From: JBLUOA01 sp048060095
Lineage (GTDB): Bacteria > Pseudomonadota > Alphaproteobacteria > Rhodobacterales > Rhodobacteraceae
DNA length: 64,000 nucleotides
Assembly: GCF_048060095.1 (NCBI RefSeq)
Contig: NZ_JBLUOA010000004.1
Coordinates: 62,001 to 126,000, forward strand
Reading direction: 5' to 3'
The notes beneath the pieces were generated by a model, which was given only the letters and a program-made list of their open reading frames with translations, was not told the origin of the DNA and did not search any database. Position numbers and translations under genes: made by a program. Shown here in pieces: positions 53,820-61,375 of this stretch. Within the stretch, counting starts at the first letter, position 1; each line of letters starts with the position of its first letter.

Positions 53820-54042
53820 CGGATCGACGCCCCGCAAAATTGCTGTGAATATCTCGCCAGAATACAGCAATGCGGTGGAGTTTGAAGCGCCGATCATCGC
53901 ATTGTGCCAACGCACCTTAGCATCATGAACGCCGAAATTCTTCTTGATGGGATCAATGTCGACAAAAGGGTTGCCTAACCCTTCGCAGCTTCCTACCTTT
54001 CCTGAAAGGTCAACTGTAACAACGGGAGGGCACTCGCTGAAC
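53820..54042. other. Intergenic region between divergent RND adaptor and ABC-F genes
   Basis: Part of a 360-base gap that must contain both divergent promoters. The frame upstream of the adaptor is open but not credible as protein. CAACTGTAACAACGGGAGGG near 54011-54030 ends in a possible ribosome binding site for the small frame at 54043. I see no regulator binding site that I can name. Confidence 0.3.
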
Positions 54043-54090
54043 ATGCGTATCATCCGCCGACTTCAGCACGGTCCCCGTCTAGCCCTGTAA
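54043..54090 (+). CDS. Possible leader peptide before the ABC-F gene
   Basis: A 15-codon frame (MRIIRRLQHGPRLAL, stop TAA at 54088) follows GGGAGGG with a 12-base spacer, which is long. Its last codons and stop form the left arm of the hairpin at 54081-54106. Short Arg-rich leaders before ABC-F genes are known to sense stalled ribosomes in other bacteria. Here it is only a positional suggestion. Confidence 0.3.
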   Translation: MRIIRRLQHGPRLAL

Positions 54091-54165
54091 ATCCGTTTGC
54101 AGGGCTGACCCGAGGACATTGTCATCAACGGTCTGCCCATAGCCGCAGTGCGGCCATACCTTTTT
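54081..54165 (+). promoter_or_regulatory. Hairpin pair with terminator-like element in the ABC-F leader
   Basis: First dyad: AGCCCTG (54081-54087) and CAGGGCT (54100-54106). Second dyad: GCCGCA (54142-54147) and TGCGGC (54149-54154) followed after six bases by five T (54161-54165), which resembles a weak intrinsic terminator. It ends 14 bases before the ABC-F start. TGACCCGAG occurs at 54106-54114 and again at 54165-54173. Attenuation is inferred from layout. Confidence 0.35.
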
Positions 54166-54179
54166 GACCCGAGTTACCA

Positions 54180-55697
54180 ATGACCATCATCAGCATCAAT
54201 GCCTTGGGCGTGACCCTTGGCGATCCTCTCTTTTCCAATCTCAACCTGACGATATCCAAGGCTGACCGCATCGGTCTTGTCGCCGCAAACGGGCGCGGCA
54301 AATCCACGTTGCTGGCCTGCATCGCCGAACAGTTCGACCCGACCAGCGGAGAGATTACGCGCGCCCGTGGTCTGCGCGTGGGTTATGTCCGGCAGAACGT
54401 GCCCGACAAGGCGCTTGGCCTGACGCTCTATGACTGGGTGCTGGCGACGATGCCAGCCGATCAGGCCGAATACGAAAGCTGGCGTGTCGATGTCGTGCTG
54501 GACGAGTTGCAGGTACCATACGATTTGCAACACAAACCGCTCGCCGAACTCAGCGGGGGATGGCAGCGCACGGCGATGCTTGCGGCGGTCTGGGTGGGTG
54601 AGCCGGATGTGTTGCTGCTGGATGAGCCGACCAACCATCTGGACTTAAATCGCATCGGGCTGTTGGAGGGTTGGCTGGCGGCGCTGCCGCACGATGTGCC
54701 GGTCGTCATCACCTCGCATGATCGGGCCTTTCTGGACGCCACGACCAATCGCACGCTGTTCCTGAGGCCCGAACAGTCGCGCATATTTCAACTGCCGTTC
54801 ACAGCCGCCCGCGCGGCGCTGGACGAGTCCGACGCGGCGGACGAAAGACGGCAGGCCAATGACCTGAGCAAGGCCCAGCAATTGCGCAGGCAGGCAGCAA
54901 AACTAAAGAATGTCGGGACCAATTCCGGCTCTGATCTGCTGCTCACCAAGACCAAGCAGTTGACTGAACGGGCCGAAAGGCTTGAGGCAACGTCCCGGCC
55001 CGCCCACCGGGAGATCTCTGCGGGCGATATCCGGTTGGGCAACAGTGGAACCCATGCCAAGGCGCTAATCACCCTGGACGACGTCGTGGTGGAAACCCCG
55101 GACGGTCAACCGCTTTACCGAACGGGGCGGAAGTGGATTTCCCTCGGGGATCGGGTTGTTTTGCTGGGCGCGAATGGCACCGGCAAGACGCAGCTGGTCC
55201 GAATGATCCAACGGGCGTTGAAGGGCGCGGAGGGCAAGGTGAAATGCGCCCCATCCGTCGTCCCGGCCTATTCGGATCAGCACTTGAGCGAGTTGGTCGA
55301 GGCTGACACGCCGTTTCGCATTGTGACATCCAGCTATGACGTCGGCGATCAGCGTGCCCGCACGGTTCTGGCCGGGGCGGGGATCAATTTCCAAATGCAG
55401 GATACTCCGATTAAGGCCCTGTCGGGTGGGCAGAAGGCTCGGCTGGCCATGCTGGTCCTGCGGCTGAAGAACCCCAATTTCTACCTGCTGGATGAGCCGA
55501 CGAACCATCTTGATATCGAAGGGCAGGAGGTCCTTGAGGCGGAGTTGATCACACACGGCGCGTCCTGCCTGCTGGTCAGCCATGACCGCAGTTTTGTAAG
55601 GAACGTCGGCAACCGGTTCTGGTGGATCAAAGGCCGACGACTTGAGGAGGTGGATAATCCGGAGGGGTTCTTGGCTGACGAAATGGCAGCGAAGTAG
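54180..55697 (+). CDS. ABC-F family ATPase
   Basis: 505 residues, two ABC domains and no membrane span. First: AANGRGKST (Lys41), LSGGW signature, LLLDEPTNHLD. Second: GANGTGKT, LSGGQ, LLDEPTNHLD. The ~70-residue charged helical linker between domains (about 215-285) fits the P-site tRNA interaction motif of ABC-F proteins, which act on the ribosome. It could be a translation factor (Uup/EttA type) or give antibiotic target protection. No good ribosome binding site is seen before the ATG, and the leader has hairpins. Confidence 0.88.
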   Translation: MTIISINALGVTLGDPLFSNLNLTISKADRIGLVAANGRGKSTLLACIAEQFDPTSGEITRARGLRVGYVRQNVPDKALGLTLYDWVLATMPADQAEYESWRVDVVLDELQVPYDLQHKPLAELSGGWQRTAMLAAVWVGEPDVLLLDEPTNHLDLNRIGLLEGWLAALPHDVPVVITSHDRAFLDATTNRTLFLRPEQSRIFQLPFTAARAALDESDAADERRQANDLSKAQQLRRQAAKLKNVGTNSGSDLLLTKTKQLTERAERLEATSRPAHREISAGDIRLGNSGTHAKALITLDDVVVETPDGQPLYRTGRKWISLGDRVVLLGANGTGKTQLVRMIQRALKGAEGKVKCAPSVVPAYSDQHLSELVEADTPFRIVTSSYDVGDQRARTVLAGAGINFQMQDTPIKALSGGQKARLAMLVLRLKNPNFYLLDEPTNHLDIEGQEVLEAELITHGASCLLVSHDRSFVRNVGNRFWWIKGRRLEEVDNPEGFLADEMAAK

Positions 55698-55706
55698 GGG
55701 CTGTCC

Positions 55707-56075
55707 TCACGCCTCCATAATATGTCCCATCCGGAGTAGGTTGCCGTCAGGATCAATGATCGCCAGTTCACAAATACCCCAGGGCTTGTCCTCAGCCTTT
55801 TCAAAGCGCGGGATGCCCATACCCGGCAGGTTCTTCGGCTCGAAGCGTTTTGAAAGGGCAGTCGCATCATCGACACGGACAAAGGCACCGTGATCGGACG
55901 AGGCGGGGTTGTGTCCGGGGCAACGAAAGAAATGGACCTCGACTGCCGCGCGAACGAGGATCAAGTAGCCTTCAGCTTCATATCGCGACACTTCCTGAAA
56001 CCCCAGGTTTTCGTAGAAACCAGCGGTTGTGTCAAAATCCCGGCTTGGAAAGATGGGGCATATACTTTTAAGCAT
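55707..56075 (-). CDS. VOC family protein (glyoxalase/bleomycin resistance-like)
   Basis: 122 residues from ATG 56075, preceded by GGGAAAG; the open frame to 56150 lacks a start signal. SICPIFPSRDFDTTAGFYENLGF and the C-terminal ELAIIDPDGNLLRMG are the two betaalphabetabetabeta halves of the bleomycin resistance-type VOC fold, in which a His/Glu set may bind metal (HFFRCPGHN region). Function could be resistance or small-molecule conversion. Convergent with the ABC-F gene, 9 bases apart. Confidence 0.8.
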   Translation of the reverse strand: MLKSICPIFPSRDFDTTAGFYENLGFQEVSRYEAEGYLILVRAAVEVHFFRCPGHNPASSDHGAFVRVDDATALSKRFEPKNLPGMGIPRFEKAEDKPWGICELAIIDPDGNLLRMGHIMEA

Positions 56076-56162
56076 TCGCTTTCCCTTTCTGGCGGCGATG
56101 CGGTGCTGACGGCACGCAAACCAGTCGCGCTCAATCCATCGTATAATCAATCTTATGTAAAT

Positions 56163-56468
56163 TTAGTTCGACCCGCAAAACGTATCGTAAAGCGCGGCCA
56201 TCAGCGTTTCGGTCTCTGCGTCATCAATCCGGTAATAGATCGTCTGCGCCTCGCGTCTTGTCGCCACGATCCCGGCGTCGCGGAGTTTGGCGAGGTGCTG
56301 GCTCAGCGCGGATTGCCCAATGTTGAGGGTTTGGTTCAACGCGCTGACCGACGCTTCGCCCGCCGCGAGTTGGCATAAGATCAGCAGCCGCCGTGGGTTG
56401 GCGAGCAATCCGAGGCGATGCGCCACGTGATCGGCACGGGCTTCGAGATCGGCGAGCGGTTGGTCCAT
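56163..56468 (-). CDS. ArsR-family repressor, SqrR/BigR type
   Basis: 101 residues. Winged helix: LGLLANPRRLLILCQLAAGE, then NIGQSALSQHLAKLRDAGIV (recognition helix) and the wing with YYRI. It has just two Cys, Cys32 and Cys98, 66 residues apart, the same spacing as the Cys41/Cys107 pair by which SqrR of Rhodobacter senses persulfide. It is divergent from two YeeE/YedE genes, the usual BigR/SqrR context, so it probably represses them until reactive sulfur appears. Confidence 0.85.
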   Translation of the reverse strand: MDQPLADLEARADHVAHRLGLLANPRRLLILCQLAAGEASVSALNQTLNIGQSALSQHLAKLRDAGIVATRREAQTIYYRIDDAETETLMAALYDTFCGSN

Positions 56469-56478
56469 TACATTCGTA

Positions 56479-56507
56479 TTGTCTAATTTAGAAGTTGCTT
56501 ATATTAG
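56479..56507 (+). promoter_or_regulatory. Candidate promoter/operator for the YeeE genes
   Basis: TTGTCT at 56479-56484 and TATTAG at 56502-56507 with a 17-base spacer form a plausible promoter in the AT-rich gap between the ArsR gene and yeeE. CTAAT (56483-56487) and ATTAG (56503-56507) are inverted and overlap both elements, giving a possible repressor site. Arms are short, so this is tentative. Confidence 0.35.
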
Positions 56508-56556
56508 GATTATCTAAACCACTGAATCAAGCCCTTACGAAAGGCGCAGGCAAAGG

Positions 56557-57006
56557 ATGACGGCTATGGGTACAATTGTTGCCACGGAATTCACGCCTTG
56601 GGCGTCGCTGATAGGCGGCGTTATTATCGGGATCAGCGCGGTGATGGTGATGGCGCTGTTTGGGCGGATCGCGGGGATCGTCGGCATCACGGCGAGCACT
56701 GTCAGCGGCAGCGATAAAGGCTGGCGGATCGCGTTTATCGGGGGATTGGTGGCCGCACCGATCCTTGTTTGGGTGGTGTCTGGCGATTGGCCCGCGCAGA
56801 CGGTTTCGCCAAACATTTTCGGAATGATCGCGGCTGGCCTGCTTGTTGGGGTCGGCACATCGCTTGGCTCTGGCTGCACCTCGGGGCATGGCGTTTGCGG
56901 GTTGGCGCGGTTATCCCCCAGGTCGCTGGTCGCAGTTCTGACCTTCATGGCATTCGCGGCGGCGACGGTGTTCGTGCTGCGCCATGTTATCGGAGGGAGC
57001 GTCTGA
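56557..57006 (+). CDS. YeeE/YedE family sulfur transporter subunit
   Basis: 149 residues with four or five hydrophobic helices. GSGCTSGHGVCGLARLSPRS near residue 107 is the Cys-containing hallmark of YeeE/YedE (TsuA-like) proteins that move thiosulfate or related sulfur across the inner membrane. This is a half-size form; the second half is the next gene, which overlaps by one base (TGATG). AAAGG precedes the ATG region at 56545-56550. Confidence 0.85.
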   Translation: MTAMGTIVATEFTPWASLIGGVIIGISAVMVMALFGRIAGIVGITASTVSGSDKGWRIAFIGGLVAAPILVWVVSGDWPAQTVSPNIFGMIAAGLLVGVGTSLGSGCTSGHGVCGLARLSPRSLVAVLTFMAFAAATVFVLRHVIGGSV

Positions 57007-57422
57007 TGCGGCCGTTCTTTGGTTTCCTCACCGGGCTCGTCTTCGGCCTTGGCCTGATCTTGTCGGGGATGAGCAATCCCGCGAAAGTCCTCAACTTCCT
57101 CGACGTATTCGGCCGTTGGGACCCGAGCCTTGCATTCGTCATGGGGGGTGCGTCGCTGACGACGTTCGTTGGTTATCGTCTTGTCTGGCGGCGGCCCACG
57201 CCGTCGCTCATGCCGAGCTTTGACATTCCGACCAGCACCACCATTGACCGCAAGCTGCTTGGCGGCGCGGCGGTGTTTGGCATCGGCTGGGGGATCGGCG
57301 GGTTCTGCCCCGGTCCGGCGTGGACAGCGCTTCCGATGATGACGCCGGGGGCGCTTGCGTTCGTTCCAGCGATGCTGGCCGGGATCTGGATCGGGGTGAT
57401 GATCCGCTCTCGCGCTTCTTGA
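57006..57422 (+). CDS. YeeE/YedE family (DUF6691) sulfur transporter subunit
   Basis: 138 residues, four hydrophobic segments. GLGLILSGMSNPAKVLNFLD and GWGIGGFCPGPAWTAL (Cys motif) are typical of the second half of split YeeE/YedE transporters. The two halves together equal one full-length TsuA-like protein. Coupled start with the previous gene. Likely repressed by the SqrR-like protein encoded at 56163. Confidence 0.85.
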   Translation: MRPFFGFLTGLVFGLGLILSGMSNPAKVLNFLDVFGRWDPSLAFVMGGASLTTFVGYRLVWRRPTPSLMPSFDIPTSTTIDRKLLGGAAVFGIGWGIGGFCPGPAWTALPMMTPGALAFVPAMLAGIWIGVMIRSRAS

Positions 57423-57464
57423 AAATCGGGCATATCCTTTCGCAAGCAACTGCGACTCTAAAGC

Positions 57465-57500
57465 GTTACAGAAAAACTAACTAAATGTATTTTCTGTAAC
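57465..57500. repeat. Perfect 11-bp inverted repeat between yeeE and paaJ
   Basis: GTTACAGAAAA (57465-57475) is exactly inverted as TTTTCTGTAAC (57490-57500), with a 14-base AT-rich centre. It lies 43 bases after the YeeE stop and 79 before paaJ. It could be a transcription terminator for the YeeE genes (weak stem, no T-run after) or, more likely, a binding site for a dimeric regulator of paa genes. Confidence 0.5.
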
Positions 57501-57509
57501 ATTAACTTC

Positions 57510-57559
57510 TTGTAGAGAATCAGTTGATGAATTATAAACCGACTATCCGGTCAGTTAAT
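57510..57559 (+). promoter_or_regulatory. paaJ promoter with overlapping TetR-type operator
   Basis: TTGTAG (57510-57515) and TATAAA (57533-57538) are spaced by 17 bases. An imperfect palindrome, ATAAACCGAC (57534-57543) and GTCAGTTAAT (57550-57559), matches at 8 of 10 positions around a 6-base centre and covers the -10 element, as expected for a repressor. The TetR-family PaaR encoded at 63211 is the likely ligand-responsive binder; inference. Confidence 0.5.
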
Positions 57560-57578
57560 GATCACTAAGGAAGGCACG

Positions 57579-58781
57579 ATGAACGCATTCATTCTAGACG
57601 CTGTCAGAACGCCAATCGGTCGCTACGGCGGGGCGCTTTCTTCGATCCGGGCGGATGACCTTGCGGCGCTGCCGCTGACCGCGCTTATGGAACGAAACCC
57701 CAGCGTTGATTGGTCCAAAGTTGACGACGTGCTGATGGGATCGGCCAATCAGGCGGGCGAAGACAACCGGAATGTCGCGCGCATGGCCGCGCTTCTGGCG
57801 GGCCTTCCGGTCGAAACGCCGGGCACGACGGTCAACCGCCTCTGCGCGTCGGGCATGGATTGCGTCGGCATGGCAGCCCGCGGGATCAAGGCGGGCGACT
57901 ACCGCATGGCGATTGCCGGCGGAGTCGAGAGCATGAGCCGCGCACCTTTCGTCATGCCGAAGGCTGACGCGGCTTTCACCCGCGCCAACGCGGTCTACGA
58001 CACCACCATCGGCTGGCGCTTTGTGAACCCAAAGATGAAAGCCGCGCATGGCGTCGATTCCATGCCGCAGACCGCCGACAACGTCGCTGAAGACTACAAG
58101 ATCAACCGCGAAGATCAGGACGCCTTCGCCGCACGATCCCAAGCCCGCTGGGCGGAGGCAGAGGCGAAGGGCATCTTCAAAGACGAAATCATCCCGGTCA
58201 GCGTGCCGCAGCGCAAGACCGATCCGATTATTTTCGACACCGACGAGCACCCCCGCCCCGGGACGGAAGCGGCGAAGCTCGCTAAACTCAAGGGCGTCAA
58301 CGGCCCCGACTTGTCTGTCACGGCGGGCAATGCGTCGGGTGTCAATGACGGCGCGGGTGCGCTGTTGCTGGCGAACGAAGCGATGACGAAAGACAGCGGT
58401 ATCGAACCCCTCGCCCGCGTGGTTGGCATGGCCGCCGCCGGGGTGCCACCGCGCGTCATGGGGATCGGCCCCGTGCCCGCGACGCGCAAGGTGCTGGAGC
58501 TGACCGGCCTCTCCATCGACCAGATGGATGTGATAGAATTGAACGAAGCCTTCGCGAGCCAAGGCCTTGCCACGCTGCGCGAACTTGGCGTCCCGGATGA
58601 CGCCCCCCATGTTAATCCCAATGGCGGCGCCATCGCGATGGGCCATCCGTTGGGCATGTCTGGGGCGCGTCTGGTGATGACGGCGGCCTACCAGTTGAAA
58701 CGCACGGGTGGGCGCTACGCGCTTTGCACGATGTGTGTCGGCGTCGGTCAGGGTGTTGCGATTGTGATTGAACGGGTCTGA
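57579..58781 (+). CDS. paaJ: 3-oxoadipyl-CoA/3-oxo-5,6-dehydrosuberyl-CoA thiolase
   Basis: 400 residues from the ATG at 57579 with AAGGAAGG before it. NRLCASGMDCV (nucleophile Cys89), GGAIAMGHPLGMSGAR (His) and CTMCVGVGQG (second Cys) are the complete thiolase catalytic set; the sequence is of the PaaJ/PcaF type. It releases acetyl-CoA in the last steps of phenylacetate breakdown and can serve the beta-ketoadipate pathway (as PcaF). First gene of the paa cluster. Confidence 0.92.
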   Translation: MNAFILDAVRTPIGRYGGALSSIRADDLAALPLTALMERNPSVDWSKVDDVLMGSANQAGEDNRNVARMAALLAGLPVETPGTTVNRLCASGMDCVGMAARGIKAGDYRMAIAGGVESMSRAPFVMPKADAAFTRANAVYDTTIGWRFVNPKMKAAHGVDSMPQTADNVAEDYKINREDQDAFAARSQARWAEAEAKGIFKDEIIPVSVPQRKTDPIIFDTDEHPRPGTEAAKLAKLKGVNGPDLSVTAGNASGVNDGAGALLLANEAMTKDSGIEPLARVVGMAAAGVPPRVMGIGPVPATRKVLELTGLSIDQMDVIELNEAFASQGLATLRELGVPDDAPHVNPNGGAIAMGHPLGMSGARLVMTAAYQLKRTGGRYALCTMCVGVGQGVAIVIERV

Positions 58782-58805
58782 CGAGATCCCGGAGGAGGAA
58801 CCGAA

Positions 58806-59798
58806 ATGTATGCACAGATGGTGAAATCGACGGGCGAAGGGATCAGATCGCTCGACGAAATGGAACCGCAGGAACGTGCGTTTCAGGAACGCGTCAATGC
58901 GGGCGACAAGATCGAACCGAAGGATTGGATGCCTGACGGCTACCGCAAGAACCTGATCCGCCAGATCAGCCAGCACGCCCATTCCGAAATCGTTGGCCAA
59001 CTGCCCGAAGGCAATTGGATCACCCGCGCGCCCACGCTGGAGCGCAAGGCGATCCTGCTGGCGAAGGTGCAGGACGAGGCGGGGCACGGGCTTTACCTTT
59101 ACTGTGCCGCGGAAACGTTGGGGATCAGCCGGGACGAGATGACCGAGCAACTGCTGTCCGGCAAGGCGAAGTATTCCTCGATCTTCAACTATCCGACGCT
59201 GACATGGGCCGATATGGGCGCGGTCGGCTGGCTGGTCGACGGGGCCGCGATCATGAACCAAGTGCCGCTACAACGGACAAGTTTCGGCCCTTATTCCCGC
59301 GCGATGATCCGCATCTGTAAGGAAGAATCCTTCCACCAGCGGCAGGGCTACGACATCATGATGAAGATGGCGAACGGCACGCCGGAGCAGAAACAGATGG
59401 CGCAGGATGCGTTGAACCGTTTTTGGTATCCCTCGCTGATGATGTTCGGGCCGTCGGACAAGGACTCCGTCCATTCCGCGCAGTCGATGGCGTGGAAGAT
59501 CAAGATGAACACCAATGACGAACTCCGCCAGAAATTCGTCGACCAGACGGTGCCGCAGGCCGAATATCTCGGCCTGACCGTCCCCGATCCCGACCTGAAA
59601 TGGAACGAGGATACCGGGCATTACGACTTTACCGAACCGGACTGGTCCGAGTTCTTCGATGTTATCAAGGGCAACGGCCCCTGCAATGTCGAACGCCTTA
59701 GCGCCCGGAACAAAGCGTGGAATGATGGTGCGTGGGTCCGCGACGCCATGCTCGCCCACGCCGAGAAACGCAAAGCAAGCAGGATGGCCGCACAATGA
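58806..59798 (+). CDS. paaA: Phenylacetyl-CoA 1,2-epoxidase catalytic subunit
   Basis: 330 residues. The diiron site is visible as LLAKVQDEAGHGLYLY and KEESFHQRQGYD, giving the Glu/His ligands of PaaA. With PaaC, PaaB and reductase PaaE it epoxidises the aromatic ring of phenylacetyl-CoA. GGAGGAGG precedes the ATG. Stop overlaps paaB by four bases (ATGA). Confidence 0.96.
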   Translation: MYAQMVKSTGEGIRSLDEMEPQERAFQERVNAGDKIEPKDWMPDGYRKNLIRQISQHAHSEIVGQLPEGNWITRAPTLERKAILLAKVQDEAGHGLYLYCAAETLGISRDEMTEQLLSGKAKYSSIFNYPTLTWADMGAVGWLVDGAAIMNQVPLQRTSFGPYSRAMIRICKEESFHQRQGYDIMMKMANGTPEQKQMAQDALNRFWYPSLMMFGPSDKDSVHSAQSMAWKIKMNTNDELRQKFVDQTVPQAEYLGLTVPDPDLKWNEDTGHYDFTEPDWSEFFDVIKGNGPCNVERLSARNKAWNDGAWVRDAMLAHAEKRKASRMAAQ

Positions 59799-60136
59799 GC
59801 TCTGTGAACTCCGAATACCCCGACACGCCAGCCAAGGCCGAAACAGGGAAGCCGCGCACCGAATGGCCGCTATGGGAAGTGTTCATCCGTGGCCAGCACG
59901 GGATGAGCCACCGGCATGTCGGCAGCCTGCACGCCCCGGACGAGGAAATGGCGATCAAAAACGCGCGCGATGTTTACACCCGCCGCAACGAAGGCGTCAG
60001 CATCTGGGTGGTCGAGGCGCGGCATATCGCGGCCTCTGCCCCCGGCGACAAGGGACCACTGTATGAGCCGTCGAATTCCAAGGTCTATCGCCACCCGACC
60101 TTCTACGACATTCCCGAAGACGTAGGGGCGATGTGA
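59795..60136 (+). CDS. paaB: Phenylacetyl-CoA epoxidase subunit PaaB
   Basis: 113 residues from ATG 59795, inside the paaA stop. EWPLWEVFIRGQHGMSHRHVGSLHA and YTRRNEGVSIWVVEA are typical of PaaB, the small bridging subunit of the PaaABCE complex. TGATG-type junction with paaC. Upstream open frame to 59732 is only paaA overlap. Confidence 0.95.
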   Translation: MSSVNSEYPDTPAKAETGKPRTEWPLWEVFIRGQHGMSHRHVGSLHAPDEEMAIKNARDVYTRRNEGVSIWVVEARHIAASAPGDKGPLYEPSNSKVYRHPTFYDIPEDVGAM

Positions 60137-60903
60137 TGGCGAAGCCGGATCAAGACGCCTTGTTCGAGTACGTGCTGCGCCTTGGCGACAATACGCTGGT
60201 GCTAGGGCATCGCGTATCGGAATGGTGCGGCGTCGCGCCGGTTCTGGAAGAGGATATCGCGCTTGCGAATACCGCGCTCGACCTGATCGGGCAGACGCAG
60301 ATGTGGCTGGGCCTCGCCGGAGAGGTGGAGGGCAAGGGCCGGACCGCCGACGACCTCGCCTTTCTGCGCGATGCGTGGGACTTCCGCAACCTGTTGATGA
60401 TCGAACGGCCCAATGGCGACTTTGGGCACACGCTGCTGCGGCAGTTCCTGTTCGACGCGTTCCAGGTATTGAACCTGAAGGCGCTGGAAAGCTCCTCCGA
60501 CGACCGCATCGCGGAAATCGCGGTGAAGGCCCGAAAGGAAGCCGCCTATCACCTTGACCGGTCCCGCGACACGGTGATCGCGCTTGGCGATGGCACGGCC
60601 GAAAGCCACAAGCGGATGCAGGACGCGCTGAACCTGCTGTGGTCCTATGTGGGTGAGATGTTCGTGTCGGATGACGTGGACGCCGCGATGGTCAAGGCAA
60701 AGGTTGCCCCCGACCCCGCCAGCCTGCGCAACGACTGGGACGCGATCGTTCTACCCGCGATGGAAGAGGCGACGCTTGAGGTGCCGGACAGCGATTTCGC
60801 CCATAAAGGCGGCAAGAACGGCGCGCGGCATACGGAACATCTGGGCCATATGCTGGCGCAAATGCAGTTCCTGCAACGCGCCTATCCCGGCGCGACGTGG
60901 TAG
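60136..60903 (+). CDS. paaC: Phenylacetyl-CoA epoxidase structural subunit PaaC
   Basis: 255 residues from ATG 60136, one base inside the paaB stop; a GTG one codon earlier is less likely. The ferritin-like helices include LGDNTLVLGHRVSEWCG and LALANTALDLIGQTQMWL-type segments. PaaC pairs with PaaA, does not bind the iron pair itself, and stabilises the oxygenase. Stop is followed directly by the paaD ATG. Confidence 0.95.
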   Translation: MAKPDQDALFEYVLRLGDNTLVLGHRVSEWCGVAPVLEEDIALANTALDLIGQTQMWLGLAGEVEGKGRTADDLAFLRDAWDFRNLLMIERPNGDFGHTLLRQFLFDAFQVLNLKALESSSDDRIAEIAVKARKEAAYHLDRSRDTVIALGDGTAESHKRMQDALNLLWSYVGEMFVSDDVDAAMVKAKVAPDPASLRNDWDAIVLPAMEEATLEVPDSDFAHKGGKNGARHTEHLGHMLAQMQFLQRAYPGATW

Positions 60904-61365
60904 ATGACGCGCCCGTCAACAGATCAGGTCTGGGAATGGCTCGACGCTGTTCCCGACCCCGAAATCCCGGTGATTTCGGTGGTTGATCTTGGCATTGTTC
61001 GTGACGTGGAATGGGATGACAATACGCTTGTCGTCACCGTCACGCCGACCTATTCGGGCTGTCCCGCGACCTCTATCATCAACCTTGATATCGAAACCGC
61101 GCTGCGCGGTCATGGGGTGGAGCAGATTGAGCTGAAACGCAAAATCTCCCCCGCGTGGACGACCGATTGGATGTCCGACAAGGGCCGCGCAAAGCTGGAA
61201 GATTACGGCATCGCCCCACCCCAACCCGCGGGCGGCCCGGAGCGGTGCCCCAATTGCAAATCGACCAATGTTGAGAGGATCAGCCAGTTCGGATCGACCC
61301 CCTGCAAGGCGCAGTGGCGGTGCACCGACTGTCTGGAACCCTTCGACTATTTCAAGTGTATCTAA
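60904..61365 (+). CDS. paaD: Phenylacetate pathway iron-sulfur assembly protein PaaD
   Basis: 153 residues. N-terminal DUF59/MIP18 domain (VPDPEIPVISVVDLGIVRDV and VTPTYSGCPAT) and a C-terminal zinc-ribbon (CPNCKSTN, then PCKAQWRCTDC) are the PaaD/PaaJ-type layout. It probably matures the Fe-S cluster of PaaE or the complex. GGAGG before the next gene lies 7 bases after its stop. Confidence 0.94.
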   Translation: MTRPSTDQVWEWLDAVPDPEIPVISVVDLGIVRDVEWDDNTLVVTVTPTYSGCPATSIINLDIETALRGHGVEQIELKRKISPAWTTDWMSDKGRAKLEDYGIAPPQPAGGPERCPNCKSTNVERISQFGSTPCKAQWRCTDCLEPFDYFKCI

Positions 61366-61375
61366 GGAGGCGTGA

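Noticed and set aside
53820..54053. N-terminal extension of the RND adaptor to 54053
   Set aside because: The extra 78 residues lack protein character, and the ATG at 53819 starts a clear signal peptide.
57594..59261. 555-codon open frame on the minus strand
   Set aside because: It is antisense to paaJ and paaA, whose catalytic motifs are intact. Its composition (His, Arg, Gly rich, no motifs) is what codon-biased high-GC genes give on the opposite strand.
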